Source of the DNA: Thermacetogenium sp. UBA4966
GTDB taxonomy: Bacteria > Bacillota > DSM-12270 > Thermacetogeniales > Thermacetogeniaceae
NCBI GenBank assembly: GCA_002397275.1
Contig: DHAA01000047.1
Coordinates: 1-45,706, forward strand
Direction: 5' to 3'
DNA length: 45,706 bases
The position numbers were made by a program, and so were the translations under genes. Numbering within the stretch: position 1 is the first letter of the stretch; every line of letters starts with the position of its first letter. The notes beneath the pieces are model-generated. The model was not told where the DNA came from and did not search any database. It worked only from the letters and a program-made list of their open reading frames with translations. This document shows positions 8,511-16,146 of this stretch, piece by piece.

Positions 8511-8529
8511 ATGTAAATATATAAGTCAA
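8501..8529 (-). promoter_or_regulatory. Sigma-70 type promoter of the nucleoside/sugar operon
   Basis: On the minus strand TTGACT (8524-8529) and TAAAAT (8501-8506) are separated by exactly 17 bp of AT-rich sequence. This is a near-consensus housekeeping promoter. Transcription would start near 8494 and run through 7970 to 1. Confidence 0.7.
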
Positions 8530-8669
8530 CACAGGTTAAAAATTGCCAGACATGCTTACAGAATCGCGGTCTCGCCGCTTTGTTTCATAAAATCGCCCCT
8601 TACCGTCAAAAAACCTGCCCCCATACAATTTCGGAAGCAGGTCTGTGGCAAAGCAAAGGCGTCTCAGCG

Positions 8670-9257
8670 TTATGTTTTAATACCGGAAACAATATACATC
8701 TTCTCATTCGATATGGCGACATCAACCGCAAAAAACCGCGCAAACAGGCCGGAAAGCACATCCGCCGGTAAAAGAGCGACCGAAACCTTATTTGCCTGTT
8801 CTCTATGGCGGCGGTTGATCTCCTCCAGCGACTCGCTGTGCGCCACGGTTAACCTGCCGCCGGGGCTCAAGGTTTTCGACAGCTTCTCGATCAAGCGAGC
8901 GGGGTCGCCGAAGTGGGGAAAAGAACTGTAAACCATACAGCGGTCAAAGGGTTCGGCAAAATCAAGCGCATCGATATCGGAGCAAAGCAAGCTGAGGCGA
9001 GCGTCGGTAAATTTTGCCGCGGCCCGCTCAATCATCCCCCGGGAGATGTCCACGCCGGTGATATGCTTTACCCCGCGTTCAAGATAATAAGGGAAGAGAA
9101 CTCCGGTACCGCAGGCGACATCCAGTACGGAAACTCCCGCTTTGATTCCGGCATAATCGAGAATAACGGCGATTTTTTCAGGATCATGACGGCAACCCTC
9201 GTCCCACGATGGCGCCAGCCGATCGAAAAAAGCGGCCACTTCAACTTTATCTAACAC
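8670..9257 (-). CDS. Class I SAM-dependent methyltransferase
   Basis: A roughly 195-residue cytoplasmic methyltransferase. Motif I VLDVACGTGVLFPYYL, the acidic strand-two residue in TGVDIS, and the strand-four segment FDRCMVYSSFPHF are visible, giving a Rossmann-type SAM site. The frame stays open far upstream (to 9566), but that part is low-quality coding opposite the spacer. The start is placed at GTG 9257, just after GAGGAGGGGG; spacing is tight, so the exact start is uncertain. It follows the ECF transporter genes on the same strand by 79 bp. The substrate is not predictable, although methyltransferases next to ECF modules often act in metal, thiol or vitamin handling. Confidence 0.82.
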   Translation of the reverse strand: MLDKVEVAAFFDRLAPSWDEGCRHDPEKIAVILDYAGIKAGVSVLDVACGTGVLFPYYLERGVKHITGVDISRGMIERAAAKFTDARLSLLCSDIDALDFAEPFDRCMVYSSFPHFGDPARLIEKLSKTLSPGGRLTVAHSESLEEINRRHREQANKVSVALLPADVLSGLFARFFAVDVAISNEKMYIVSGIKT

Positions 9258-9336
9258 AACCCCCTCCTCGTTTAAATAACCAGGCAAAGGGAGCGGCGGC
9301 CTGCTTCGCGCGCTGCCGCCCAATCGCCTAATTCCC

Positions 9337-10128
9337 TTAAAACACAAATATCTGCGCCATAAGCACGCCCGCAGTGACGAGCAGCGCCCCGATATCCCCC
9401 CAACGAATGAGGGCTTTTGTACCCCGGCTGTACCTCTTGCCGCAGCGATAGCCGCGCGCCTCCATAGCCAGGGCCAGCTCGTCGGCGCGCCTGAAGGCGC
9501 TGAGAAAGATCGGAATAACCAGAGGAAAGACGCTTTCCGCCCTTTCCCGCAGACGGCCGCTGTCAAACCTGGCCCCCCTCGCGGTCTGCGCCTTGCGAAT
9601 CGTTTCCACCTCCTCAGACAAGACAGGGATAAACTGGATAGCCACGCTGATAATCAGCGAGAGAATGTCAACAGGAAGCCCGAGATGCCATAAGGGTTTA
9701 AACAGACGCCTCAACGCCGAAGTTATTTCCATTGGAGAGGTAACCGCGGTCAGAATGCCGGCGGCGATAATCAGGGTCATCAAGCGCAGCACTACATTGG
9801 CGCCCTGAATTAACCCGGCCGCGGACAAGCGGAAAATCCACCATGACCAAAAGGGGTCGGCCGCGTCGAAAAAGAATGCATTCATAAAAAATATGATCAG
9901 GAAAAAAAGATAAGTTCTCCGCAGAGAATCGAAAACCGTGTTTAAAGGCATACCGGAAAGCACAATCATTCCGCAGATAAAAGCCGCCCACAGCAGATAG
10001 CCCTCAACAGAATCGGTGACAATGACCGCAGCGATAAAAATCAAAAACCCAAGCAGCTTGATCAGCAGATCCAGCCTGTGCAAGCAGGATTCGCCGGGAA
10101 GATAGGTTCCCGTCGGCATACGGCTCAT
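9337..10128 (-). CDS. Energy-coupling factor transporter transmembrane (T) component
   Basis: A 263-residue EcfT/CbiQ-family membrane protein. Five to six hydrophobic helices are followed by cytoplasmic coupling helices with the two diagnostic Ala-Arg-Gly motifs, TARGARF and MEARGY, which dock on the ECF ATPases. The ATG has GGAGG six to seven bases upstream and overlaps the stop of the ATPase remnant by 4 bp. No S-component (vitamin or metal binder) is seen beside it, and the ATPase gene is broken, so this copy probably no longer makes a self-sufficient transporter. Confidence 0.9.
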   Translation of the reverse strand: MSRMPTGTYLPGESCLHRLDLLIKLLGFLIFIAAVIVTDSVEGYLLWAAFICGMIVLSGMPLNTVFDSLRRTYLFFLIIFFMNAFFFDAADPFWSWWIFRLSAAGLIQGANVVLRLMTLIIAAGILTAVTSPMEITSALRRLFKPLWHLGLPVDILSLIISVAIQFIPVLSEEVETIRKAQTARGARFDSGRLRERAESVFPLVIPIFLSAFRRADELALAMEARGYRCGKRYSRGTKALIRWGDIGALLVTAGVLMAQIFVF

Positions 10129-10516
10129 CGAATACCTCCGTTTTCTCCATTCCGGCTCTTAATTATAGCTTCCAGCAAATCCTTGTAGCCTACGATACTC
10201 TGAGGGAACTGAACGCCGCGCTCTTTGAGCAGGTAAGCGATCCTGCGCGGCCGGCAGACGCCGAGCCCCAGAGTTCCCAACTTTTCCACATCGGAAAAAA
10301 CAGCGCCGGTCGGCCCGTCCATCAGCAGCCTCCCCTGCTCCAGCACGACGACCCTTTCCGCATAATCGCCCAAAATGTCGGCATCGTGGGAACTATAATG
10401 ATCGTGACCCCCTTACCATTCAGCCCTGAGATAAGCCTCAGGAAGTCTTCCCTCCCCATTGGATCAAGCCCAGCCGCGGGCTGCCCGGGCAATATAGGAG
10501 TGGCTGATCCCCTCAC
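10125..10516 (-). pseudogene. ECF transporter ATPase remnant (N-terminal deletion plus frameshift)
   Basis: Only the C-terminal third of an EcfA-type ATPase remains. One frame reads PAAGLDPMGREDFLRL...GVTIIIV, the part just after Walker B. A second frame continues with a few H-loop residues, then GDYAERVVVLEQGRLLMDGP and the C-terminal domain to 10125. Restoring one base near 10391 would rejoin the frames as IIIVSHDADILGDYAE, so a single-base deletion is the likely lesion. Walker A and the LSGGQ signature are absent, with the homology break around 10490-10500. A sequencing error could explain the frameshift but not the missing N-terminal part. Confidence 0.82.
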
Positions 10517-10934
10517 CCATAATTGCTTTCATAAATATATCACCGGCCTGATTAATTTTCGCGTGACCAATACTCTGACCAATATAATAAATAAAAAAAC
10601 CGCCATGCTCATCGTTCTGATGAGAACGGCAGTCTTCGTGAATGCCAACAAATTAAAAAAACTCGTTATTCAGATGAAGATTTTTCTACTTCTCTATCTG
10701 AGTTTTGAAATACACTTAACCGGCCTGATGCTACACAATAGAATATGAGCCAGCCCCGTTTCAGCGAGGCATTTGTCGCTTCTTGCAACTATTTTATTAT
10801 ACTGTTGCATATTGTCTTATGTCAATACAGATCGCCGCAACGACCTATTAACGATTCCCCCCGGCTGATACACCCTGCCTATATCTCTCCATAGCGTTAA
10901 TGGAGAGCGGTTTTCTTGCTAACAGAAATGTCGA
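10517..10934. other. Non-coding stretch between ECF remnant and vsr
   Basis: No convincing gene is seen. Short frames on the plus strand lack homology and good ribosome sites. The stretch holds the hairpin at 10885-10907 and otherwise AT-rich sequence. The missing 5' part of the ECF ATPase gene should have been here, so a deletion or replacement ended in this stretch. Confidence 0.5.
10885..10907. terminator. Perfect 8-bp hairpin, probable terminator
   Basis: CTCTCCAT and ATGGAGAG flank a 7-nt loop. It lies 28 bp beyond the vsr stop, where the dcm-vsr transcript should end. The T-rich tail (GGTTTTCTT) is on the plus-strand side, so termination of minus-strand transcripts would be less efficient. 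Confidence 0.45.
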
Positions 10935-11381
10935 TCACTTTTGCTCGGCATTATGAGTCCGATTTTGCAAAACCTTAAGCACCCTCCGGACTAAAAAGAG
11001 TTCGTTTTTCACCTTCAGCTCGCATTCCCAGATGCGCAAAACCGTCCACCCGCGCCTTTCAAATAGCGCGGTTACTTCTTGGTCATGCCGGATATTACGC
11101 TCACGTTTCTTATCCCAATACTCTCTATTGTCATCAGGCCGCGTATTTCGGCAGTCGTGTCCGTGCCAAAAACAACCGTCTACAAAAATGGCCACCCTTT
11201 TATCAATAAAAACAAAATCAGGATGTCCTTTAACGGGATAGTGCCGGCGCCATCCGGTAATCCCGCTCTTTTTGAACAGTTTAATCAATCTGATCTCCGT
11301 CGATTTATTGCCGCTCGCTTTAACTTTACGCATGATTTGCGAGCGTTCTTCTTTGACAAACATGTCGCTCAAATCTGTCAC
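10935..11381 (-). CDS. vsr: Very short patch repair (Vsr) endonuclease
   Basis: A protein of up to 148 residues with the Vsr signature: the RSQIMRKVK start, GHPDFVFIDKRVAIFVDGCFWHGHDC with the catalytic Asp and zinc-site residues, and a C-terminal RRGWTVLRIWECEL. Vsr nicks 5' of T in T:G mismatches that arise when 5-methylcytosine deaminates, limiting mutation at sites made by the partner methyltransferase. The gene overlaps the end of the cytosine methyltransferase gene (GTG start at 11381), so they are co-translated. An ATG at 11363 is an alternative start. Confidence 0.93.
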   Translation of the reverse strand: MTDLSDMFVKEERSQIMRKVKASGNKSTEIRLIKLFKKSGITGWRRHYPVKGHPDFVFIDKRVAIFVDGCFWHGHDCRNTRPDDNREYWDKKRERNIRHDQEVTALFERRGWTVLRIWECELKVKNELFLVRRVLKVLQNRTHNAEQK

Positions 11382-12601
11382 CTTACTTCAAATTCAATGC
11401 GAAGACTAGGATCGGTCTGTTCATCCTGCGGATTAAAGTCGCCGTACGCCGCCTCCGCTATCTTAACTAAAAACTTCTCCCCTATAAAACGGACGACGGG
11501 AAGCGCCACCGCGTCCCCCATAGCCCTGTATCCGTCGTTGTACGTCCCGGGCAGAATGAAGCTGTCGGGCGCCCCCATTAAGCGAGCCGCCTCACGCACG
11601 GCCAACAGTCTGGCATGTACCTCGCCTTTTTTCTTAACGATTAAAAATTGTCTGCTGCTGCCGCCATCCGGCGTTCTCAAGCAGCCGGCGATGCCGTCGA
11701 AGCGAAGCTCAAGCTGCTGCCGTCCCTGGCGGGTTCTTCGATATCCCGTGGCGTATACCGTGTCCTGCTGATTAAGGATCTTTTTATGTCGTTCAGATAT
11801 TAACCGAAGCACATCATCTTTATCAAATCGCACATCCTGTTCGATAATATCTTTTAGCATAGTATGGCGTTTCGGAGGTTTTTCCGCCCGCCACCATATC
11901 CATCCCGGTATTGATTTTCCTAACTCCGCAGCCGTTTTATTGTGCAGCCAGCATGGCCCGGAACCGATTAACTCTTCGGGAAGATGACATCCATGTTGAA
12001 CCGCTATGACAAAAATCCTCGGTCTTGATTGAGGCACAAAGTAAGAAGCGTCCAGCATAATTGCGCCGCAATCGTAACCCCTTCCGTTGAGCGCCATATG
12101 AAGCTTTCTGTAATTATCTCCGCCGTCGGCCGAAATGAGTCCGGATACGTTTTCCACAAGCAAAACCCGCGGTCTTGCCGGCATTTCATCAAGCACGCGC
12201 AGCCATTCCCACACCAAGCCGCTCCGGCAAGCGTCAATGCCGCCGATAGACCCGGCGAGGGACAGGTCCTGGCATGGAAAACTTGCCCATGATAAGTGAG
12301 CAAACGGCAGCTCAACTCCTTTTACATTCTTGATATCGTCCAATAAAAAATGATCGGAATAGAAATTATTCCTATATACGATTGCTTTTTGGGGGCTGAT
12401 GTCGTTTGCCCACACCGGAGCGAACATACCTTTCAAACCGTAGGCGACCAAACCGCTTCCGGCGAAGAATTCGTGCATGGTCCACGGCGCCGGCGACAGA
12501 TCTATTCTCTCGTTCTGAAAGAACGGCAACGTGCATTGAATCACTTTCCAGTAACATCCCTTCTCTTTACAGAAGTACCTCCATATATCCATTCTACGCA
12601 C
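11378..12601 (-). CDS. DNA (cytosine-5)-methyltransferase
   Basis: A C5-methyltransferase of about 400 residues. Motif I FAGSGLVAYGL, motif IV SFPCQDLSLAG with the catalytic Cys, motif VI VENVSGL and motif VIII QSRPRIF are all visible. It transfers methyl from SAM to cytosine in a specific DNA site. The GTG start at 12601 is the far end of the frame; ATG 12592 or the ATG just before HEFFAGSG are alternatives, and a GGGAGG lies upstream within the dispersed repeat. A restriction endonuclease gene is not found beside it. Pairing with vsr suggests a solitary Dcm-like or a restriction-modification remnant; target sequence unknown. Confidence 0.92.
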   Translation of the reverse strand: MRRMDIWRYFCKEKGCYWKVIQCTLPFFQNERIDLSPAPWTMHEFFAGSGLVAYGLKGMFAPVWANDISPQKAIVYRNNFYSDHFLLDDIKNVKGVELPFAHLSWASFPCQDLSLAGSIGGIDACRSGLVWEWLRVLDEMPARPRVLLVENVSGLISADGGDNYRKLHMALNGRGYDCGAIMLDASYFVPQSRPRIFVIAVQHGCHLPEELIGSGPCWLHNKTAAELGKSIPGWIWWRAEKPPKRHTMLKDIIEQDVRFDKDDVLRLISERHKKILNQQDTVYATGYRRTRQGRQQLELRFDGIAGCLRTPDGGSSRQFLIVKKKGEVHARLLAVREAARLMGAPDSFILPGTYNDGYRAMGDAVALPVVRFIGEKFLVKIAEAAYGDFNPQDEQTDPSLRIEFEVR

Positions 12602-12603
12602 TT

Positions 12604-12672
12604 CATAATGGTCGCCTCCCTGGAATCCAGCCGGCCACTACCCTGAAAAAAGCACTGTTCTGCTACTTTCAT
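12604..12672. repeat. Dispersed intergenic repeat, copy 1
   Basis: About 69 bp that recur at 37385-37451; the first 38 bp, starting ATAATGGTCGCCTC, match with two differences, and a looser half follows. Parts recur at 33785-33802 and 37194-37225. This copy supplies the sequence just upstream of the cytosine methyltransferase gene, including its candidate ribosome site. Confidence 0.7.
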
Positions 12673-12751
12673 CCATTGGTGAAGCAAAGCTCACCGAGCG
12701 CCTATTAATTTAGTTTAGGCTTTAGATCACGGGAAGCGTCCCCCTGATCTG

Positions 12752-13639
12752 CTAATCCCGGCGCTTGTCGCCGAAAAAGAAGAGAGCGACAGTCCCGGGT
12801 CCGGTATGCGCTCCAATTACGGCGCCCACGCTGTTGATCATGACCGGGCCGTCGAGGATGGGAAATTTTTCCTCAATAAGATCTGCCAACTTGCGTGCAT
12901 CGTCATAGCATGCCGAATTGGAGATAAAGCACTTGCCGGAGTAGTCGGCGCCGTTTTGCGCGTGCTCTTCCATCATACGCAGCATTTCGATGATAACACG
13001 TTTTTTGCCGCGGATCTTCGTGCGGGGAACAAGCTTTCCCTCATAGCTTACGTTTAACAGCGGGCATATGTTGAGCAGAGTTCCCATCACCGCGGAGGCG
13101 GCGGATATGCGGCCGCCGCGCTTATAATGCCTCAGGTCGGTGCTGAAAAACCAATGGTGCACGTTGAGCTTATTCTCCTCTAGCCAGGCGTACACATCTT
13201 CAATGGCTGCTCCCCTGTCACGCATGTCGGCAGCGGCGTCGGTGAGCAGGCCATAGCCCGATGATGCGGCTAAAGAATCCACAATCAGGATTTTGCGCCC
13301 CGGATATTTTGACAAAAGCTCATCCCCGGCGATACAGGCTGAATTATAGGACCCCGATAAGCCGGTGGAAAGGGAAATGTGCAGGATGTCCTTGCCGTCC
13401 TTTAAGAACGGTTCAAAAAAATCAATAAACTCACCGGCGTTCACCTGCGAGGTAGTAGGCATCGCTCCCGCCGCGATTCTCGCATAAAATTCTTCAAAAG
13501 GGACTGTTTGTCCCAAATCATCCGCATACTCTTTCCCATCCATATGGTAATGAAAACAGATAAATGGGATTTTTCTTTTTTCAAAGTATTGATATGGCAT
13601 ATCTGCCGTAGAACAACAAGCTAGAACATAATCAGGCAT
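12752..13639 (-). CDS. DegV family protein (fatty-acid binding, FakB-like)
   Basis: A 295-residue DegV protein. The family segments are visible: a CSTADMP opening, the PTTSQVN lipid-pocket loop (about 81-87), ISLSTGLSGSYNSA (about 107-120), VDSLAASSGYGLL and a C-terminal VGAVIGAHTGPGTVALFF. DegV/FakB proteins hold a fatty acid and present it to fatty-acid kinase for membrane lipid synthesis. No FakA kinase gene is adjacent. The start ATG follows an AAGGGGGG site. It appears to be a single-gene unit. Confidence 0.92.
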   Translation of the reverse strand: MPDYVLACCSTADMPYQYFEKRKIPFICFHYHMDGKEYADDLGQTVPFEEFYARIAAGAMPTTSQVNAGEFIDFFEPFLKDGKDILHISLSTGLSGSYNSACIAGDELLSKYPGRKILIVDSLAASSGYGLLTDAAADMRDRGAAIEDVYAWLEENKLNVHHWFFSTDLRHYKRGGRISAASAVMGTLLNICPLLNVSYEGKLVPRTKIRGKKRVIIEMLRMMEEHAQNGADYSGKCFISNSACYDDARKLADLIEEKFPILDGPVMINSVGAVIGAHTGPGTVALFFFGDKRRD

Positions 13640-13700
13640 ATTTAACCCCCCTTAATGAATCTGTACTTATATTCTATATTATGCCAATATTCGCTGCAAT

Positions 13701-14456
13701 CTACCGGCCGTCGTCCCGCTCCAAAAGGTTCAGCGGCACATAGTATTTAGAATATGTTTTCCCCTGCTTGTCGACAAAAGAACCGCCTTGATCAGGGACA
13801 AACACCGTCGCTCGCTTCTGTATATTATAAATGATGCCCTTCAGCCTTTTTCCTTTACATGTAAAGGAAACGACGTCTCCTAAATTCAGCACAAACTTCT
13901 GGCGCGCTATTTGCCTGTATGTCGGCAAATTGTGGTGGCTATCGGTATGCCCAAACAAATTATTGGCTAACGACTTAAACCTGTCGCCGCTGCAGTTTGA
14001 CTCATGGAAAGAGATGTACTCGATTACATGACAGAGTTCATGCTCGAACACAAGCTGCAATGCCTGCAGGCTATCGCTCGTTTGCATGCCGCAAACCGCT
14101 TTTTCCCCCTCGAGCACACCGTAATTGAATAAAAAATCCACTCCGATCTTGATCTCCAGCACTAAATTCTCCGGTTTTAATTCCGCTATATTTTTTGGGC
14201 AAACGGTGAAACCTGCGCTCTTCGTCATACGCCGCGAAAGAGAGAGTTTGATCTTCCCCGGATAGCCGTTCTTAAACTGAGAGCCGAAAAACGAATCATC
14301 GTAGAGATCAAACATCACTTTTAAGTCACGCGGTGAAATGGATGTAATCGCTTCGCTCCGAATATTCGGCGATTCCTCCAGCAAACACCTTCTTATACTA
14401 TTTCTCTTTTGTATGCTCTCTTCAAGGCCGAACTTTCTGTTGAACAAATCGATCAT
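13701..14456 (-). CDS. SprT-like zinc metallopeptidase-domain protein
   Basis: A roughly 251-residue protein from ATG 14456, with GGAGG five to six bases upstream. The core resembles SprT-like domains: FDLYDDSFFGSQF, a strand-rich middle, and the zinc motif HELCHVIEY (HExxH), with a later His in the HTDSHHNLPTYR segment as candidate third ligand. The C-terminal 70 residues look like a small beta domain (GDVVSFTCKGKRLKGII). SprT/Spartan relatives cleave proteins crosslinked to DNA, but many bacterial members have unknown roles. The longer frame upstream to 14597 is not needed. Confidence 0.68.
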   Translation of the reverse strand: MIDLFNRKFGLEESIQKRNSIRRCLLEESPNIRSEAITSISPRDLKVMFDLYDDSFFGSQFKNGYPGKIKLSLSRRMTKSAGFTVCPKNIAELKPENLVLEIKIGVDFLFNYGVLEGEKAVCGMQTSDSLQALQLVFEHELCHVIEYISFHESNCSGDRFKSLANNLFGHTDSHHNLPTYRQIARQKFVLNLGDVVSFTCKGKRLKGIIYNIQKRATVFVPDQGGSFVDKQGKTYSKYYVPLNLLERDDGR

Positions 14457-15005
14457 GATTACCTCCGGCGCCTCCCCGGTAGAGTAACAAGGCGCTGCAT
14501 GCAGCGACGGAATAATAAAAACGGCGCTACCTATTTTAATAATTATACCACTGATTACATGAATCAAGCCGCTATTCAGGTTTTCTATGCCTATCACTCA
14601 ACACTAGACTTTACTTGCTGTATGCCGACAGCATATCAGAAAAAAGGCCGTCCAAAAATTTTTCGCTGTATATCAATATCAGATAACCGAGGCGCCCGGC
14701 GACAATTTATATGTATAACTGAAAAATTTATCTGCAAAGTAGGTAAATCTCAACATATATCGAATAATGTTAGAGTAACCATAAACCGCTCACTTAAGAT
14801 AATCTTTATGGAACGGCAGCTAATAGCGCTGAAGCAGATTCTCGCCTGTAAGTTTAACGTTTGAGGCTGTGAAATCCCTGCCCTCCATCCACTTGTATGA
14901 GAACTAAAATGCTGCTAATAATAGCATAAAGCAGCGGTGTGATATCAAGTGAACAACTGGTAATTCAAGCCCAGATCGGCTGCTGCTCATAGTATACAAG
15001 GAGGC
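14457..15005. other. Intergenic stretch, no gene recognised
   Basis: Divergent region between the SprT-like gene (minus) and msrAB (plus). An open plus frame of 151 codons (14409-14864) overlaps the SprT-like gene and has no recognisable domain. AT-rich segments could hold both promoters, but no clear hexamer pair stands out. Confidence 0.4.
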
Positions 15006-15017
15006 GTGGATATATTA

Positions 15018-15989
15018 ATGAAGAAAAAAGAACTGGCGACCTTTGCCGGAGGCTGTTTTTGGTGCATGGTTACTCCCTTTAGCGAATTGCCGGGAGTTGA
15101 AAAAATTGTATCCGGCTATACGGGAGGGCACAAGGAAAATCCAACGTATGAGCAAGTATGTTCAAAAACGACAGGGCACCGTGAGGCTGTACAGATAACC
15201 TTTGCTCCCGAAAAAACATCCTATGAGGAACTGCTTGATCTATTCTGGCGCCAAATTGATCCCACCGACCCCGGCGGCCAGTTTGTCGACCGGGGAGAGC
15301 CGTACCATACCGCCATTTTTTATCACGGCGAGGAGCAAAAACAAAAAGCCGAGTTCTCTAAAAAAGAGCTTGCCGCAAGCGGCAGGTTTGATAAACCCAT
15401 CGCCACTAAAATTATGCCTGCGGAGGTATTTTATCCTGCAGAAGAGTATCACCAGGACTTTTATAATAAAAATCCATCCCATTATCAACATTACCGGCGG
15501 GGTTCCGGAAGAGATGCCTTTATTAAAAATCACTGGCGGCAGGAACAGGGAGAACAGGGAAAAGTCAACGAAAAATTGAAGAAAAAGCTGACGAAAATGC
15601 AGGCTGAGGTTACCCAGAAGAATGCCACAGAACCGCCCTTTAATAACGAGTATTGGGATAACACGAGGGAAGGAATCTACGTAGATATTGTTTCCGGGGA
15701 GCCACTCTTCAGTTCACTGGATAAGTATGATTCGGGGAGCGGCTGGCCCAGCTTTACCAGACCCCTTCATCCTGAAAATATAAAGGAAAAATCAGATGCA
15801 AGCCGGCAGATGATACGCACCGAGGTAAGGAGCAAGGAAGCGGATTCCCATTTGGGGCACGTCTTTAACGACGGTCCCCAGCCGGGAGGGCTGCGCTACT
15901 GTATCAATTCAGCCGCCCTTCGTTTTATATCCAGGGAGGATCTGGAGAAAGAGGGCTACGGGCAATATGCAAAATTGTTTAAAGAGTGA
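15018..15989 (+). CDS. msrAB: Bifunctional peptide methionine sulfoxide reductase MsrA-MsrB
   Basis: A fused enzyme of about 323 residues. The N-terminal MsrA domain (about 1-155) has the catalytic GGCFWC and the SGYTGGHKENPTYEQVC segment; it reduces the S-sulfoxide. The C-terminal MsrB domain (about 185-323) has SGSGWPSF, HLGHVFNDG and the catalytic Cys in RYCINSAALRF; it reduces the R-sulfoxide. The MsrB zinc CxxC pairs are absent, as in many fused forms. ATG 15018 lies 13 bases after AAGGAGG; GTG 15006 is an alternative but almost touches the RBS. It would use thioredoxin, for example the pair at 37462-39028. Confidence 0.95.
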   Translation: MKKKELATFAGGCFWCMVTPFSELPGVEKIVSGYTGGHKENPTYEQVCSKTTGHREAVQITFAPEKTSYEELLDLFWRQIDPTDPGGQFVDRGEPYHTAIFYHGEEQKQKAEFSKKELAASGRFDKPIATKIMPAEVFYPAEEYHQDFYNKNPSHYQHYRRGSGRDAFIKNHWRQEQGEQGKVNEKLKKKLTKMQAEVTQKNATEPPFNNEYWDNTREGIYVDIVSGEPLFSSLDKYDSGSGWPSFTRPLHPENIKEKSDASRQMIRTEVRSKEADSHLGHVFNDGPQPGGLRYCINSAALRFISREDLEKEGYGQYAKLFKE

Positions 15990-16091
15990 TTATAAATTGT
16001 GTTTAGTGTAGCCAAATCTCGCAACTATATTAAGGAAGCCACAAGTGCCGAGGCAAACAAGAAGAGAACGATAAACATCGATATCCGACAA

Positions 16092-16130
16092 TAAAAAGGG
16101 GCTGTCAAGTATAGACAACCCCTTCTAATA
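16092..16130 (-). terminator. Rho-independent terminator after the BCCT gene
   Basis: AAGGGGCTGTC (16096-16106) pairs with GACAACCCCTT (16114-16124) with one G-U-type mismatch and a 7-nt loop. On the minus strand the stem is followed by TTTTTATT, so it terminates the BCCT transcript 17 bp past its stop. It could also slow readthrough from msrAB on the other strand. Confidence 0.8.
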
Positions 16131-16146
16131 GTCTGTCGAACCTATC

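Noticed and set aside
9258..9566. N-terminal extension of the SAM methyltransferase frame
   Set aside because: The extra 103 codons have a Trp/Arg/Ser-rich composition, overlap the EcfT gene, and precede a better start next to GAGGAGGGGG.
10125..10516. Programmed frameshift or Sec recoding in the ECF ATPase
   Set aside because: The frames rejoin by restoring a single base, and the N-terminal part is missing; decay is the simpler reading.
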